A stretch of 64,000 nt of DNA from Azospirillum halopraeferens DSM 3675 (GCF_000429625.1 NZ_AUCF01000009.1:62001-126000), one strand, 5' to 3'. Shown: positions 49,821 to 64,000, numbered from the stretch's first letter. A program made the numbers and translations. The notes: generated from the sequence alone by a model not told the origin.

Positions 49821-51152
49821 TCAGGCGGCCGGGGCGCCGGCGCCCGGGAGGGGGCGCCCGATCGAGGTGTAGATGAAGCCGGCCGCCGCCATCTCGGCCG
49901 GATTGTAGACGTTGCGCAGATCGACCATGACCGGAGCCCTGAGCAGCGCCTTGACGCGCTTCAGGTCGAGCGCGCGGAACTCGTTCCATTCCGTGACGAT
50001 GGCGACGCAGTCGGCGCCGTCAAGGGCAGCGTAGGAATCGGCGCACCAGGTGACGCCGGGCAGCAGTTTCTCCGCCTCGTGCATGCCGGCGGGGTCGAAG
50101 GCCCGCACGGTGGCGCCGGCCGCCTGCAGGGCCGGCACGATGTCCAGCGCCGGGGCGTCGCGCATGTCGTCGGTGTTGGGCTTGAAGGTCACGCCCAGGA
50201 CGGCCACCGTCTTGCCCGCCACCGTGCCGCCGCAGGCGTCGACGATGCGCCCGGCCATCGCCTTCTTGCGCCGGTCGTTGATGTCGACGACGGTTTCGAC
50301 GATGCGCACGGGGCTTTCGTTCTGCTGGGCGGTGCGCACCAGCGCCAGCGTGTCCTTGGGGAAGCAGGAGCCGCCGTAGCCGGGGCCGGCGTGCAGGAAC
50401 TTGCGGCCGATGCGACCGTCCAGCCCCATGCCGCGGGCGACGTCATGGACGTTGGCGCCCACCTTCTCGCAAAGGTCGGCGATCTCGTTGATGAAGGTGA
50501 TCTTGACCGCCAGGAAGGCGTTGGCGGCGTACTTGATCAGCTCCGCCGTTTCCAGCTCGGTCATGACGATCGGCGTCTCGATCAGGTAGAGCGGCCGGTA
50601 CAGCGCCCGCATCACCTCCTGTGCGCGCGGCGAGGAGGTGCCGATCACCACCCGGTCGGGACGCATGAAATCGCCGATGGCCGAGCCTTCGCGCAGGAAC
50701 TCGGGGTTGGAGGCGACGTCGAAATCGGCGTCCGGCCGGTTCTCGCGAATGATCCGCGCCACCTCGCGCCCGGTGCCGACCGGCACGGTGGACTTGGTCA
50801 CCACCACCGTGTAGCGGTCGATGCAGGCGGCGATCTCCGCCGCCGCGCCATAGACGTAGGACAGGTCGGCGTGGCCGTCCCCCCGGCGCGACGGCGTGCC
50901 GACGGCGATGAACACGGCGTCGACGCCCTGCATCGCCTCCCTCAGGTCGGTGGTGAAGGACAGGCGGCCGGCGGCGACGTTGCGTGCCACCAGATCTTCC
51001 AGTCCGGGCTCGTAGATCGGGATCTCACCGCGCTTCAGCCGCTCGATCTTGCCGACGTCCTTGTCGACGCAGCAGACGTCGACGCCGAACTCGGAAAAGC
51101 AGGCGCCGGACACCAGTCCGACATAGCCGGTGCCGATCATCGCGATGCGCAT
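49821..51152 (-). CDS. ugd: UDP-glucose 6-dehydrogenase
   Basis: A 443-residue NAD-dependent dehydrogenase making UDP-glucuronate. The N-terminal [17 protein letters not shown] is the NAD loop, and the catalytic Cys lies in [40 protein letters not shown] and [15 protein letters not shown] are conserved blocks. The UDPG_MGDP_dh_C domain ([20 protein letters not shown]) closes it. It lies between a GT2 gene and uxs on the minus strand. Confidence 0.97.
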   Translation of the reverse strand: MRIAMIGTGYVGLVSGACFSEFGVDVCCVDKDVGKIERLKRGEIPIYEPGLEDLVARNVAAGRLSFTTDLREAMQGVDAVFIAVGTPSRRGDGHADLSYVYGAAAEIAACIDRYTVVVTKSTVPVGTGREVARIIRENRPDADFDVASNPEFLREGSAIGDFMRPDRVVIGTSSPRAQEVMRALYRPLYLIETPIVMTELETAELIKYAANAFLAVKITFINEIADLCEKVGANVHDVARGMGLDGRIGRKFLHAGPGYGGSCFPKDTLALVRTAQQNESPVRIVETVVDINDRRKKAMAGRIVDACGGTVAGKTVAVLGVTFKPNTDDMRDAPALDIVPALQAAGATVRAFDPAGMHEAEKLLPGVTWCADSYAALDGADCVAIVTEWNEFRALDLKRVKALLRAPVMVDLRNVYNPAEMAAAGFIYTSIGRPLPGAGAPAA

Positions 51153-51203
51153 GAAAACCTCAATGTTGCAGCTGCCGCCCGGGGGCTGTGCCGGTGGCGG
51201 GGA

Positions 51204-52385
51204 TCAGAGAAATCGGTGGGCCATCCACGGAAGAGCGCGCGCCACGGGCAGAACGTCGCCGATTATTTCGGCGCGCAGCGAGCGTTGCACATGCCGTGAA
51301 AAGCGCTCCAGGATCAAGCGATACGCCTGCGTCAGATTGGCCTGCGCCGTCGCCCGCGCGCCGATGAACGCTTGCAGGTACGCCAGTTCGAAGACACCGC
51401 GCACCACGTCGTCATGCCAGTGCTGCGAGCCGATGCGGTGCTCCGCCTCGAGAAGCCGGGCCCACGCCTTGAGCCCCTCGGCGACGGACATCAGGTCGGC
51501 GAGATCGCGGTCGTCATCGCCGTCCGGCGGGCTTTCCAGCGCGCGCACCAGCGGTCCCAGACCGATCAGCTCCGCCACTTCGGGGTGCTGGTCGACGAAC
51601 ACCTTGGCCATGGCACCGCAATTGGCCTGCCGGCCCATGAAACCGGCAACGGTATAGGGATGGTGGTGGGTGCCGCACGAGATGGGGGTGTAGAAGATCT
51701 TCATGCCGTGCGGGCGTTTGGACATGCGGTAGGCGAACTCGATGTCCTCGAACGCCGCCAGGGTGTAGGCGTCGCTGAAGCCATCCCGCTGCCAGTCCGT
51801 CACGACGTTGCGCTTCACGGAGATGTTGCAGGTGTAGAAAAAGCGGAAATCGAGCATGGTGAAGGGTGTGAAATCGGCGTAGCCGAACTGCTCCCCTCCC
51901 TTGCCCTGGATGTGGGCCATGACGAAGTTGACATCGGCGTCGGGCCGGTCGGGCCACACCACCTTGCCCAGAACGGCGAAACCCGGATCGGGGTTGGCGG
52001 CGTGCAGTTCGGCATGGGCGCGCAGGAAATCGCCGTTGAGCGGCTGGATGTCGTCGCCCAGGAACAGCACCACCGGATGGCGTGCCATCGCCGCCCCCAG
52101 GTTGCGGGCCTGGCCGGGGCCGCCGTTGGGAATGCTCTTCCACGTCAGGTTGGGCAGGCGCCCGGCCAGATCCGCCAGCAGGGCGGGAGTGTGATCGGAC
52201 GACCCGTCGTCGATGATGACGAACTCGTGCTCCAGCCCCTCGGCGGTGCGGGCCACCGCCTCCAGCGTCTCCACCAGCAGGTCGCCCCGGTTGAAGGTGG
52301 GGACGACGATGGACAGCGGCGCCAGCCGACTCCCGCCGTGCGGTTCGGTTTCGGGCTGGCCGGCCGGTCGGACGTCGAGAGGCAT
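51204..52385 (-). CDS. Family 2 glycosyltransferase
   Basis: A 393-residue GT-A enzyme. LSIVVPTFNRGDLLVETLEAV and FVIIDDGSSDHTPALL are the nucleotide-sugar-binding strands, VVLFLGDDIQPL has the DxD-like GDD, and FEDIEFAYRMSKR carries the probable catalytic base. NGGPGQARNLGAA is also typical. The ATG at 52385 has no good ribosome site; a start 21 codons upstream is possible. It is the first gene of a unit with ugd and uxs, so UDP-glucuronate or UDP-xylose is a plausible donor (inference). Confidence 0.82.
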   Translation of the reverse strand: MPLDVRPAGQPETEPHGGSRLAPLSIVVPTFNRGDLLVETLEAVARTAEGLEHEFVIIDDGSSDHTPALLADLAGRLPNLTWKSIPNGGPGQARNLGAAMARHPVVLFLGDDIQPLNGDFLRAHAELHAANPDPGFAVLGKVVWPDRPDADVNFVMAHIQGKGGEQFGYADFTPFTMLDFRFFYTCNISVKRNVVTDWQRDGFSDAYTLAAFEDIEFAYRMSKRPHGMKIFYTPISCGTHHHPYTVAGFMGRQANCGAMAKVFVDQHPEVAELIGLGPLVRALESPPDGDDDRDLADLMSVAEGLKAWARLLEAEHRIGSQHWHDDVVRGVFELAYLQAFIGARATAQANLTQAYRLILERFSRHVQRSLRAEIIGDVLPVARALPWMAHRFL

Positions 52386-52494
52386 CGGTGGACAACGGGT
52401 TCCGTGACTGGGCGCGCGGATGCTATCGCCCGCCCCCGGCCAAGGCAAGCGGCCATTGGTCCCGTCCGGTGTGCGGTGCCGTACACCCCCTCAT

Positions 52495-52533
52495 ACGGTC
52501 GGCAATGGATCACTTCCATCAATTGCCGACCGT
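52495..52533. repeat. Hairpin A of three
   Basis: Perfect 11-bp arms (ACGGTCGGCAA / TTGCCGACCGT, 52495-52505 and 52523-52533) around an inner TGGA/TCCA pair. It begins about 110 bp upstream of the GT2 start at 52385. Confidence 0.8.
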
Positions 52534-52544
52534 AAAGCCCGGCA

Positions 52545-52566
52545 GATCAATGCCTTGGCATTGATC
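52545..52566. repeat. Hairpin B of three (near-perfect palindrome)
   Basis: GATCAATGCC TT GGCATTGATC: 10-bp arms, two-base centre. As DNA it could be an operator for a dimeric regulator; as RNA the loop is too small for a stable hairpin unless the inner pairs open. Confidence 0.75.
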
Positions 52567-52574
52567 GAGAGGGT

Positions 52575-52609
52575 GATACCGGCGGCATCCTTCAGATGCC
52601 GCCGGTATC
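52575..52609 (-). terminator. Hairpin C, terminator of the PPK2 gene
   Basis: Perfect 14-bp arms (52575-52588 and 52596-52609) with a 7-base loop. Its right arm runs into the PPK2 stop codon (52608-52610). It is the likely intrinsic terminator, without a clear T-run. Confidence 0.8.
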
Positions 52610-53564
52610 AGTACACGGTGGATACCCAGTGCTGCTTGGATTTGCGAGGGCGTTTGTAGCCGTCGTCGCTCTGGCGCGGCGGCAGTTCCATCTCCACCGG
52701 GGCCAGGTCCTTGTAGGGAACCTGGTGCAGCAGGTGCCAGATGCAGTTCAGCCGCGCCCGCTTCTTGTCGTCGGCATCGACGATGTACCAGGGGGTCAGA
52801 GGGCGGTCGGTGTGGGCCAGCATGATGTCCTTGGCCTTGGAATACTCCACCCAGTGCTTACGCGATTCCATGTCCATCGGGCTGAGCTTCCAGCGCTTGA
52901 TGGGGTTGCGCATGCGCTCGGCAAAGCGCTTCTCCTGCTCCTCGTCGCTGACGGAAAACCAGTACTTGATCAGGATGATGCCCGATCGCACCAGCATCTC
53001 CTCGAACAGAGGGCAGGCGCGCAGGAACTCGTGGTATTCCTCGTCGGTGCAGAATCCCATCACCCGTTCGACGCCGGCCCGGTTGTACCAGGACCGGTCG
53101 AACAGCACGATCTCCCCCGGTGCCGGCAACTGGGCGACGTAGCGCTGGAAATACCACTGGCCGCGCTCCTTCTCGGTGGGCGTGCCGAGCGCCACCACCC
53201 GACAGACGCGCGGGTTCAGGCTTTCCGTGATGCGCTTGATGACGCCGCCCTTGCCGGCGGCATCGCGTCCCTCGAAGATCACCACCACCTTCAGGCCCTG
53301 GATGCGCACCCACTCCTGCAGCTTGATCAGCTCGAACTGCAGGCGCGCCAGCTCCTCCACATACTTGTAGCGCTTGCCCGGCTTCTCCAGCGGCTTGGCG
53401 TCGCCCAGGACGTGCCAGTGGGACTCGATCCGCGCGGCTTCCCGGGCGTCGCGCAGCAGTTCCCCGCCCGGAGCGGGGCGGCCCTTCCTGCGGGACTTGC
53501 GGGTGGCTTTCGACTTGGCGCCGGAACCGGCGGGGGGCTCGGCGGCGGCGTTGGCGGCATCCAT
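52608..53564 (-). CDS. ppk2: Polyphosphate kinase 2
   Basis: A 318-residue PPK2-family enzyme that transfers phosphate between polyphosphate and nucleotides. Walker A is EGRDAAGKGGVIKRI (GRDAAGKGG at residues 99-107) and Walker B is FDRSWYNRAGVERVMGFC. The lid region has RWKLSPMDMESRKHWVEYS. The first 35 residues are a basic tail (KSKATRKSRRKGR) that may contact polyphosphate (inference). It is a single-domain PPK2. It is a lone gene, divergent from the hybrid kinase, with three hairpins beyond its 3' end. Confidence 0.95.
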   Translation of the reverse strand: MDAANAAAEPPAGSGAKSKATRKSRRKGRPAPGGELLRDAREAARIESHWHVLGDAKPLEKPGKRYKYVEELARLQFELIKLQEWVRIQGLKVVVIFEGRDAAGKGGVIKRITESLNPRVCRVVALGTPTEKERGQWYFQRYVAQLPAPGEIVLFDRSWYNRAGVERVMGFCTDEEYHEFLRACPLFEEMLVRSGIILIKYWFSVSDEEQEKRFAERMRNPIKRWKLSPMDMESRKHWVEYSKAKDIMLAHTDRPLTPWYIVDADDKKRARLNCIWHLLHQVPYKDLAPVEMELPPRQSDDGYKRPRKSKQHWVSTVY

Positions 53565-53778
53565 GGGCGGTCTCCGGCGGCTCGGTTTCTCCCGTTCCGC
53601 CGACGCTACGGGGCTCCGTCATGAAAATGCAACCGCCGCCCGGCGGGAGTGACAATTTTGCGCACATACCGTTCGCGTCTTCCGCGAACTCCTGACTCGT
53701 AAATCGGCGGTTAACCGACGCGGCCGTACCGTTCGACCGGCCGGCGGAGGCGGCGGGGCACGAACGGGTGGACGGGCG

Positions 53779-57669
<3,891 letters not shown>

Positions 57670-57733
57670 AACAACCCGTCAACCTGTGTCATATATGATA
57701 GTAGGCGATTGGGTGGCAGGGACGGTGCAGGCG

Positions 57734-59361
<1,628 letters not shown>

Positions 59362-59365
<4 letters not shown>

Positions 59366-59763
59366 ACCGGTTTCCCGAACTCCTCCCACAGGGCCCGCAC
59401 CCGGTCGGCCAGCGTCATGGGATCGAAGGGCTTGGCGATGACGCCGGCGGCGCCCAGGGCGGTGTAGCGGCGGGCATCCTCGGGCGTGACGCCGGCGGTG
59501 ACGAAGATCACGGGCAGGCCGGCCAGGGCGGGCTCGGCCCGCAGGGCCGCCAGGATTTCCGGGCCGCCGCTGCCGGGCAGGTTGACGTCCAGCAGCACCA
59601 GATCGGGGGCGAAGGCCAGCGCCGCGGCGACCGCCGCGGCCCCGTCCCGGCAGCCCTCCACCGTGAAGCCGCCGCGCCGGCCCAGCACGATCCCCGCCAG
59701 CGCCTGCAGCATCGGGTCGTCGTCGATGTAGAGGATGCGCCGCAGGGCGGAGGGCGGGGGCAT
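59362..59763 (-). CDS. Single-domain response regulator
   Basis: A 133-residue receiver-only protein: RILYIDDDPMLQALAG with the acidic pair, phosphoacceptor Asp in LVLLDVNLPGSGGPEIL, and the conserved Lys in GVIAKPFDP. Without an output domain it probably acts through protein contacts or as a phosphate sink (family knowledge). It converges on the diguanylate cyclase gene with a 4-bp overlap of the two stop codons, and may be served by the same kinase (inference). Confidence 0.9.
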
Positions 59764-59905
59764 GGGCGGTGGCTCCGAACGTCGCGCCGGTCAGTCTGGA
59801 CCATCGGCGTGGCGATGTCACCGGTCCGTGCCGCGCTTTCCATGGCACGGCCGCGGGTGGACTGCTATAGGAACAACGGCGTAATCGCCCGGGAACGAAC
59901 CGCAC

Positions 59906-60811
59906 ATGATCGCACCGAACCGGACATCGACCATCCTCGTCATCGGCGCACAGGGCCAGGTGGCCCGTGAGCTGGCGCGGGCGGTGCTGCCCCCGGGCTT
60001 CGCCCTGCACACGGTCGGCCGACCCGGCCTGGACGTCAGCGATCGTGCGGCGGTGCGGGAGTGCGTTCTCGGCTCCGGCGCCGCGGCGGTGGTGAACGCC
60101 GCTGCCTACACCGCCGTCGACCGCGCGGAATCGGAGCCGGAGATGGCCTTCGCCGTCAACGCCGCGGGGCCGGGCCACCTGGCCGCGGCGACGGCCGAGG
60201 CGGGTCTGCCGCTGATCCACCTGTCCACCGACTACGTCTTCGACGGAACCCGGCAGGGGCCCTACCGCGAGGACGACCCCGTGGCACCGCTGGGTGTCTA
60301 CGGCGCCAGCAAGGAGGCGGGGGAGCGGGCGGTGCGCGAGGGCAACCCGCACCACGTCATCCTCCGCACCGCCTGGGTCCACAGCCCGTTCGGTGCCAAC
60401 TTCGTCAGGACCATGCTGCGCCTGGGCGCCGAGCGTGACGAGCTGCGCGTGGTCGCCGACCAGCGCGGCTGTCCGACCGCCGCCGGCGATCTCGCCGCGG
60501 CGATCGTGGAGATCGTCCGGCAGCTCGTGGCGGACCGCCGCGACGACGCGTGGGGCACCTATCACCTGGCCGGGACCGGCGAGACCACCTGGCACGGGTT
60601 CGCCGAAGCGATCTTCGCCCGCGCCGCCCCGCGGCTCGGCCGCCACCCGGTGGTGCACGCGATCACCACCGCGGAGTATCCCACCCCGGCGCGCCGTCCG
60701 GCGAATTCGGTGCTGGACTGCGCGCTTGCCGGCCGCCGCTTCGGTGTCGCCCTGCGGCCCTGGCCGGAGGCGCTGGCCGCCGTGGTGGACGAACTGCTGC
60801 CCGCCACCTGA
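59906..60811 (+). CDS. rmlD: dTDP-4-dehydrorhamnose reductase
   Basis: A 301-residue SDR enzyme for the last step to dTDP-L-rhamnose. The NADPH loop is ILVIGAQGQVARELARAVL, the substrate region contains VVNAAAYTAVDRAESEPE, and HLSTDYVFDGT and YGASKEAGERAV carry the catalytic Thr-Tyr-Lys. GTYHLAGTGETTWHGFAEAIF is also typical. It is 59 kb from rmlB/rmlA, starting a small unit with the glycosyltransferase that follows. Confidence 0.95.
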   Translation: MIAPNRTSTILVIGAQGQVARELARAVLPPGFALHTVGRPGLDVSDRAAVRECVLGSGAAAVVNAAAYTAVDRAESEPEMAFAVNAAGPGHLAAATAEAGLPLIHLSTDYVFDGTRQGPYREDDPVAPLGVYGASKEAGERAVREGNPHHVILRTAWVHSPFGANFVRTMLRLGAERDELRVVADQRGCPTAAGDLAAAIVEIVRQLVADRRDDAWGTYHLAGTGETTWHGFAEAIFARAAPRLGRHPVVHAITTAEYPTPARRPANSVLDCALAGRRFGVALRPWPEALAAVVDELLPAT

Positions 60812-60844
60812 TCGTCCTTCCTTGCGCCGGGGACGCCCCTGCCC

Positions 60845-62017
60845 GTGATCACCATCGCCCACCTCATCACCGGACTGCAGACCGGCGGTGCCGAGACGAT
60901 GCTGGCGAAGCTGGTCCGCGCCATGGATGGGCGGCGCTTCCGCAACGTCGTCATCTCGATGACCGACGGCGGCAGCATCGCGTCGGAGCTGGCCGGGCGC
61001 GGCGTGCAGCTCCGGTCGCTGGAGATGAAACGGGGGGTGGCGGATCCGCGCGGCCTGGCCCGGCTGGTGCGGCTGCTGCGGACGGAGCGGCCCGACGTGC
61101 TGCAGACCTGGCTCTACCACGCCGACCTGATGGGCACCATCGCCGGGCGCATCGCCGGGGTGCCGCGCATCGCGTGGAACCTGCGCTGTTCGGACATGAA
61201 CCGGCCGAACTACCGATGGATGTCGCGCAACCTGCCCCTGCTGCTGGCACGGCTGTCCGGCCTGCCCGACGCGGTCATCGTCAATTCCGTTGCCGGCCGC
61301 GCCGTCCATGAGTCCTACGGCTACCGGCCCCGGCGCTGGCAGCTCATCCCCAACGGCTTCGACACCGAGCGGTTCCGGCCCCGCCTGCAGGAGCGGGCGG
61401 CGCTGCGCGCGGAACTCGGCCTGCCCCGCGACGCGATCCTCATCGGCCTGCCCGCCCGTCTGGACCCGATGAAGGACCATTGCGGTTTCCTGGCCGCCGC
61501 CGCGACGCTGGCGCTGCGGGAGCCCTCGGTCCATTTCGTTCTGATGGGCGCCGGGCTGGAGGCGGGCAATCCCGCGGTGATGCGGATGGTCGGGGCGTGC
61601 GGCCTCGCCGACCGGGTGACGCTGCTGGGGGAGCGCCGGGACATGGACCGGGTGCTGCCGGCCCTGGACGTGGCGACCCTGTCGTCGGCCTTCGGCGAGG
61701 GGTTCCCCAACGTGCTGGGCGAGGCGATGGCGTGCGGCGTGCCGTGCGTCAGCACCGACGTGGGCGACGCCGCGATGATCGTCGGCGGCACCGGCGTGAT
61801 CGTCGAGCCGCGCGACCCCGTGGCCCTGGCGATGGGATGGCGGCACATGCTGCGGCTGGGGCCGGAAGGCCGCATTGCGCTGGGGGCCGACGCACGGGCG
61901 CGGGTGTTGGCGTCCTTCTCGTTGCCGGTGATCGCCGCCAGTTACGAGGCTTTCTACGGCGACCTGGCGCAGCCATGCGACCACCCGGCGGCCCCCGCCC
62001 TTCCGGATTGCGCCTGA
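60845..62017 (+). CDS. Family 4 glycosyltransferase
   Basis: A 390-residue GT-B enzyme. AHLITGLQTGGAETMLAKLV is the acceptor-side loop; ILIGLPARLDPMKDHCGFLAAA and LSSAFGEGFPNVLGEAMACGVPCV (Glu-x7-Glu) form the donor site. The GTG start is immediately before the first strand and 33 bp after rmlD, so dTDP-rhamnose is a possible donor (inference). The protein resembles exopolysaccharide enzymes of the group that acts late on lipid-linked chains. Confidence 0.85.
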   Translation: MITIAHLITGLQTGGAETMLAKLVRAMDGRRFRNVVISMTDGGSIASELAGRGVQLRSLEMKRGVADPRGLARLVRLLRTERPDVLQTWLYHADLMGTIAGRIAGVPRIAWNLRCSDMNRPNYRWMSRNLPLLLARLSGLPDAVIVNSVAGRAVHESYGYRPRRWQLIPNGFDTERFRPRLQERAALRAELGLPRDAILIGLPARLDPMKDHCGFLAAAATLALREPSVHFVLMGAGLEAGNPAVMRMVGACGLADRVTLLGERRDMDRVLPALDVATLSSAFGEGFPNVLGEAMACGVPCVSTDVGDAAMIVGGTGVIVEPRDPVALAMGWRHMLRLGPEGRIALGADARARVLASFSLPVIAASYEAFYGDLAQPCDHPAAPALPDCA

Positions 62018-62086
62018 CGGAACCCCCGCCTTTCCCTTCCTGTTGGCATGGAGGCGGAACTCCACGCCGACAGGGAGAGAGACGTC

Positions 62087-63052
62087 ATGATTCGTGCATC
62101 CGTGCTGGGGGCGGCGCTGCTGGCCGCAACCGTCGGTCTGGCCGGGGCCCAGGGATTCGGAACGTCACAGGGCAACGCCCACGGCGGCCCGCAGGCCGCG
62201 GCCCCCGGTTATTCGCTGATGGCGCTGCAACGGGCCCTGCAGCAGGCCGGCTACGATCCCGGTCCGGTGGACGGCGCCATGGGTGCGCGCACCCGTGCCG
62301 CGATTCGCGCCTACCAGCAGGATTCCGGGCTTCCGGTGACCGGCGAGCCAAGTCCGGGCCTGTACGCACGCCTTTCCGGCGCCGCCACGGCCGGCTCCGC
62401 TGACGCGTACGGCCGGGCGCCGTCCGGAGCGTACGGTCAGGGCGGGACGTACGACCAGGCCCCTCCGGCCGTCCGGGGGCAGCTTCCTCCGGCCGGCGCC
62501 ATGGCCGCCGATCCGGATCTGATCGCCGACGTGCAGCTTGCGCTGCGCCGCGAGGGCTACGGCATCGCCACGGTGTCGGGCACGCTGGACGCCGAGACGC
62601 GCGCTGCGATTCGCGCCTATCAGCGCGACTCGGGGCTGCCGGTGACCGGTGAACCCGATCGTCGCCTCCTCGCCGCCTTGCGGGACGGCGGCGGAATGGG
62701 CGCCGGCACCGGTGCGGGTGCCGGCTCCACGGGAGGACGCGCCGCCGTCGAGCCGCGGGACGCCGGGATGAGCGGCGTGGATGTCGCCCGCGAGGTCGAG
62801 GCGCGCCTGCAGAACAAGGGCTTCACCGTCGGTCCCGTGGACGGCGAGATCGACCCTCAGAGTGCCGAGGCCATCCGCCGGTACCAGAGCCTGCGCGGCT
62901 TCGAGCCCACGGGCATGGCGAGCCGCCAGTTGCTGGAGGATCTGCGGGCGTCCAACGTCACCGCCCAACAGGCGCAGCCCCGATCCGGCGAGGGGCTGGC
63001 CGATTCGCTGCTGCGGGGACTCGGCCGCCAGCTCGGGCAGCCGCAGCAATAG
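62087..63052 (+). CDS. Secreted protein with three peptidoglycan-binding domains
   Basis: A 321-residue protein with a signal peptide (MIRASVLGAALLAATVGLAGA, cleavage probably after AGA). Three PG_binding_1 repeats follow: LMALQRALQQAGYDPGPVDG, LIADVQLALRREGYGIATVSG and EVEARLQNKGFTVGPVDGEI, with Gly/Pro-rich linkers between. It should bind peptidoglycan in the periplasm; no enzyme domain is visible. AGGGAGAG precedes the ATG at 62087, which begins the signal peptide; a start 13 codons upstream is in frame but would spoil it. Confidence 0.87.
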   Translation: MIRASVLGAALLAATVGLAGAQGFGTSQGNAHGGPQAAAPGYSLMALQRALQQAGYDPGPVDGAMGARTRAAIRAYQQDSGLPVTGEPSPGLYARLSGAATAGSADAYGRAPSGAYGQGGTYDQAPPAVRGQLPPAGAMAADPDLIADVQLALRREGYGIATVSGTLDAETRAAIRAYQRDSGLPVTGEPDRRLLAALRDGGGMGAGTGAGAGSTGGRAAVEPRDAGMSGVDVAREVEARLQNKGFTVGPVDGEIDPQSAEAIRRYQSLRGFEPTGMASRQLLEDLRASNVTAQQAQPRSGEGLADSLLRGLGRQLGQPQQ

Positions 63053-63142
63053 ACCCGACGGGGGGCGGCTTGCCCCTTGCCGGGGACGGGATTGCCCGCG
63101 TACACCGCTGACGAGAGAGCGGTCCGCGCGGGAGTCCCGGCC

Positions 63143-63832
63143 ATGGCACCGAAGATCGTCATCCTGACGGAGCCCAAACACTCCGTCGTCCTGCTGGCCA
63201 TGATCGAGCATGTGGCGCCCGACGCCGTCGTGCGCTTCCTGTCCGACGAGCGGGACCTGCGGGACTGGTTCGCCACCGAGCCGCCGTCGCCGGAGCAGCC
63301 GGTCCGCTTCCTGGCCTTCTTCACCGCCGTGGTGGTGCCCCCCGACATCCTGGCGGGGCTGGGTGGCCCCGCCTACAATTTCCACCCCGGCCCGCCGGCC
63401 TATCCGGGGCGCTATCCGGTGGCCATGGCGCTCTACGACGGTGCCCGCCGCTTCGGGGCGACGCTGCACGTCATGAGCCCACGGGTGGACAGCGGCCCGA
63501 TCGTCAGCGTGGTCGAGTTCGAGGTGGCGGACGACGCCGACCTCGACTGGCTGAACACCCGCACCCACAAGGCGGGCCTGCGCCTGTTCCAGCACGCCTG
63601 CCCGGCGCTGGTGCGCTCGTCGGCGCCGCTGCCGACGCTGGACCGCGCGTGGTCGGACCGGCGCTCCACCCGGCGCAGCGTCGAGCGGCTGTGCGACATC
63701 CCCCCCGATATCGAGCCCGACGAGCTGGACCGCCGCCTGCGCGCCTTCGCGCAACTGGCGCCGCAGCCGTTCCGCATGACGCTGCACGGCCGCCGTTTCC
63801 ACCTGGTGCCGGACGGCACCGATCCCGGCTAG
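63143..63832 (+). CDS. Formyltransferase-fold protein
   Basis: A 229-residue protein with a folate-dependent formyltransferase N-terminal domain only. The catalytic Asn-His-Asp of the fold can be seen: NFHPGPPAYPGRYP (Asn and His) and SPRVDSGPIVSV (Asp). It lacks the C-terminal domain of methionyl-tRNA formyltransferase and so may act on a small molecule such as an amino sugar (inference), which would suit a surface-glycan region. Start chosen for GGAG eight bases before the ATG. Confidence 0.75.
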   Translation: MAPKIVILTEPKHSVVLLAMIEHVAPDAVVRFLSDERDLRDWFATEPPSPEQPVRFLAFFTAVVVPPDILAGLGGPAYNFHPGPPAYPGRYPVAMALYDGARRFGATLHVMSPRVDSGPIVSVVEFEVADDADLDWLNTRTHKAGLRLFQHACPALVRSSAPLPTLDRAWSDRRSTRRSVERLCDIPPDIEPDELDRRLRAFAQLAPQPFRMTLHGRRFHLVPDGTDPG

Positions 63833-63856
63833 GACGGCATCGGCGGGCCGCACACC

Positions 63857-64000
63857 ATGGGCGCCATCCACGACCTGATCCGCACCCACGGTTACGAAGC
63901 CGCCCGATCCCTGGTGGCGGAGGCCGACCGCCGGTACGTCGATCTGGCGGCCCGGGCGCTGGAGTTCGACCCGCGTGCCGTCGCCCATCTCTATTCCGGT
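63857..64000 (+). CDS. Start of an ORF cut by the window end, possibly RepA-like
   Basis: Forty-eight codons, open to the end. The last 24 residues (RRYVDLAARALEFDPRAVAH then LYSG) align without gaps to residues of RepA at 31480 (RRRVIMAHEALSSEVDAIGY then LHAG), with 9 identities, and end where RepA_C proteins usually read SGFC. This suggests a second initiator-type gene but rests on one short stretch. It begins 24 bp after the formyltransferase stop. Confidence 0.4.
   Translation, partial: MGAIHDLIRTHGYEAARSLVAEADRRYVDLAARALEFDPRAVAHLYSG

Overview
The window is a 64 kb stretch of very GC-rich (about 70%), densely packed DNA. Codon use, frequent GTG starts, 4-bp ATGA/GTGA gene overlaps and the protein families all point to an alphaproteobacterium, most likely Azospirillum or a close relative in the Rhodospirillales; this is an inference from family resemblance. 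A RepA_C-type plasmid replication initiator (31480-32460) sits beside an 871-bp non-coding origin, so the replicon is a megaplasmid or chromid rather than the main chromosome. Almost everything else concerns the cell surface. From memory, Azospirillum is known to carry surface polysaccharide genes on plasmids such as the ~90 kb pRhico of A. brasilense; no comparison could be run here.

Layout. 0-4.8 kb: dTDP-rhamnose genes (rmlB fragment, rmlA) with two glycosyltransferases and a GNAT acetyltransferase. 4.9-16.5 kb: a tightly coupled cassette for a nonulosonic acid of the legionaminic type (legB, legC, legG/neuC, a neuD-like acetyltransferase, legI/neuB, ptmE, ptmF, legF, ptmA), followed by a WbpG-HisF2-HisH2 module predicted to make an acetimidoyl (amidine) derivative. 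16.5-27.9 kb: candidate transferases for the finished sugar, methyltransferases, a TPR protein with two GT2 domains, and further glycosyltransferases. 28-31.5 kb: two divergent RTX (glycine/aspartate nonapeptide) proteins, probably type I secreted, and an alpha/beta-hydrolase-TPR protein 9 bp downstream of repA.

32.46-33.33 kb: the replication origin. I count 13 copies of a 15-bp iteron (CGCTGA..........AC), two near-consensus DnaA boxes, an AT-rich block and 14 GANTC (CcrM-type) sites, the last strongly over-represented and interleaved with the iterons. Four more iteron copies lie 2.5-4.9 kb away, at 35.8, 37.66, 37.86 and 38.18 kb, two of them inside a coding sequence. This dispersed pattern is the most unusual thing in the window.

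33.3-43 kb: glycosyltransferases, a GT39-like membrane protein, two overlapping sulfotransferases, an unrecognised protein, a GT9-like chimera, a 98-residue orphan and an RTX protease-like protein. 43-46 kb: a redoxin-like/2OG-Fe(II) oxygenase fusion and an ECF sigma / anti-sigma / 50-residue membrane peptide operon. 46-52.4 kb: glycosyltransferases, an epimerase, and ugd-uxs for UDP-glucuronate and UDP-xylose. 52.5-53.6 kb: three consecutive hairpins and PPK2. 53.8-59.8 kb: a 1296-residue hybrid sensor kinase, an Hpt-REC-REC-GGDEF diguanylate cyclase and a lone receiver protein, a likely phosphorelay to c-di-GMP. 59.9-64 kb: rmlD, a GT4 enzyme, a secreted peptidoglycan-binding protein, a formyltransferase-like protein, and the start of an ORF that resembles the N-terminal region of RepA.

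No rRNA, tRNA, CRISPR array, insertion sequence or integrase was seen. The only gene-free stretch over 300 bp is the origin.
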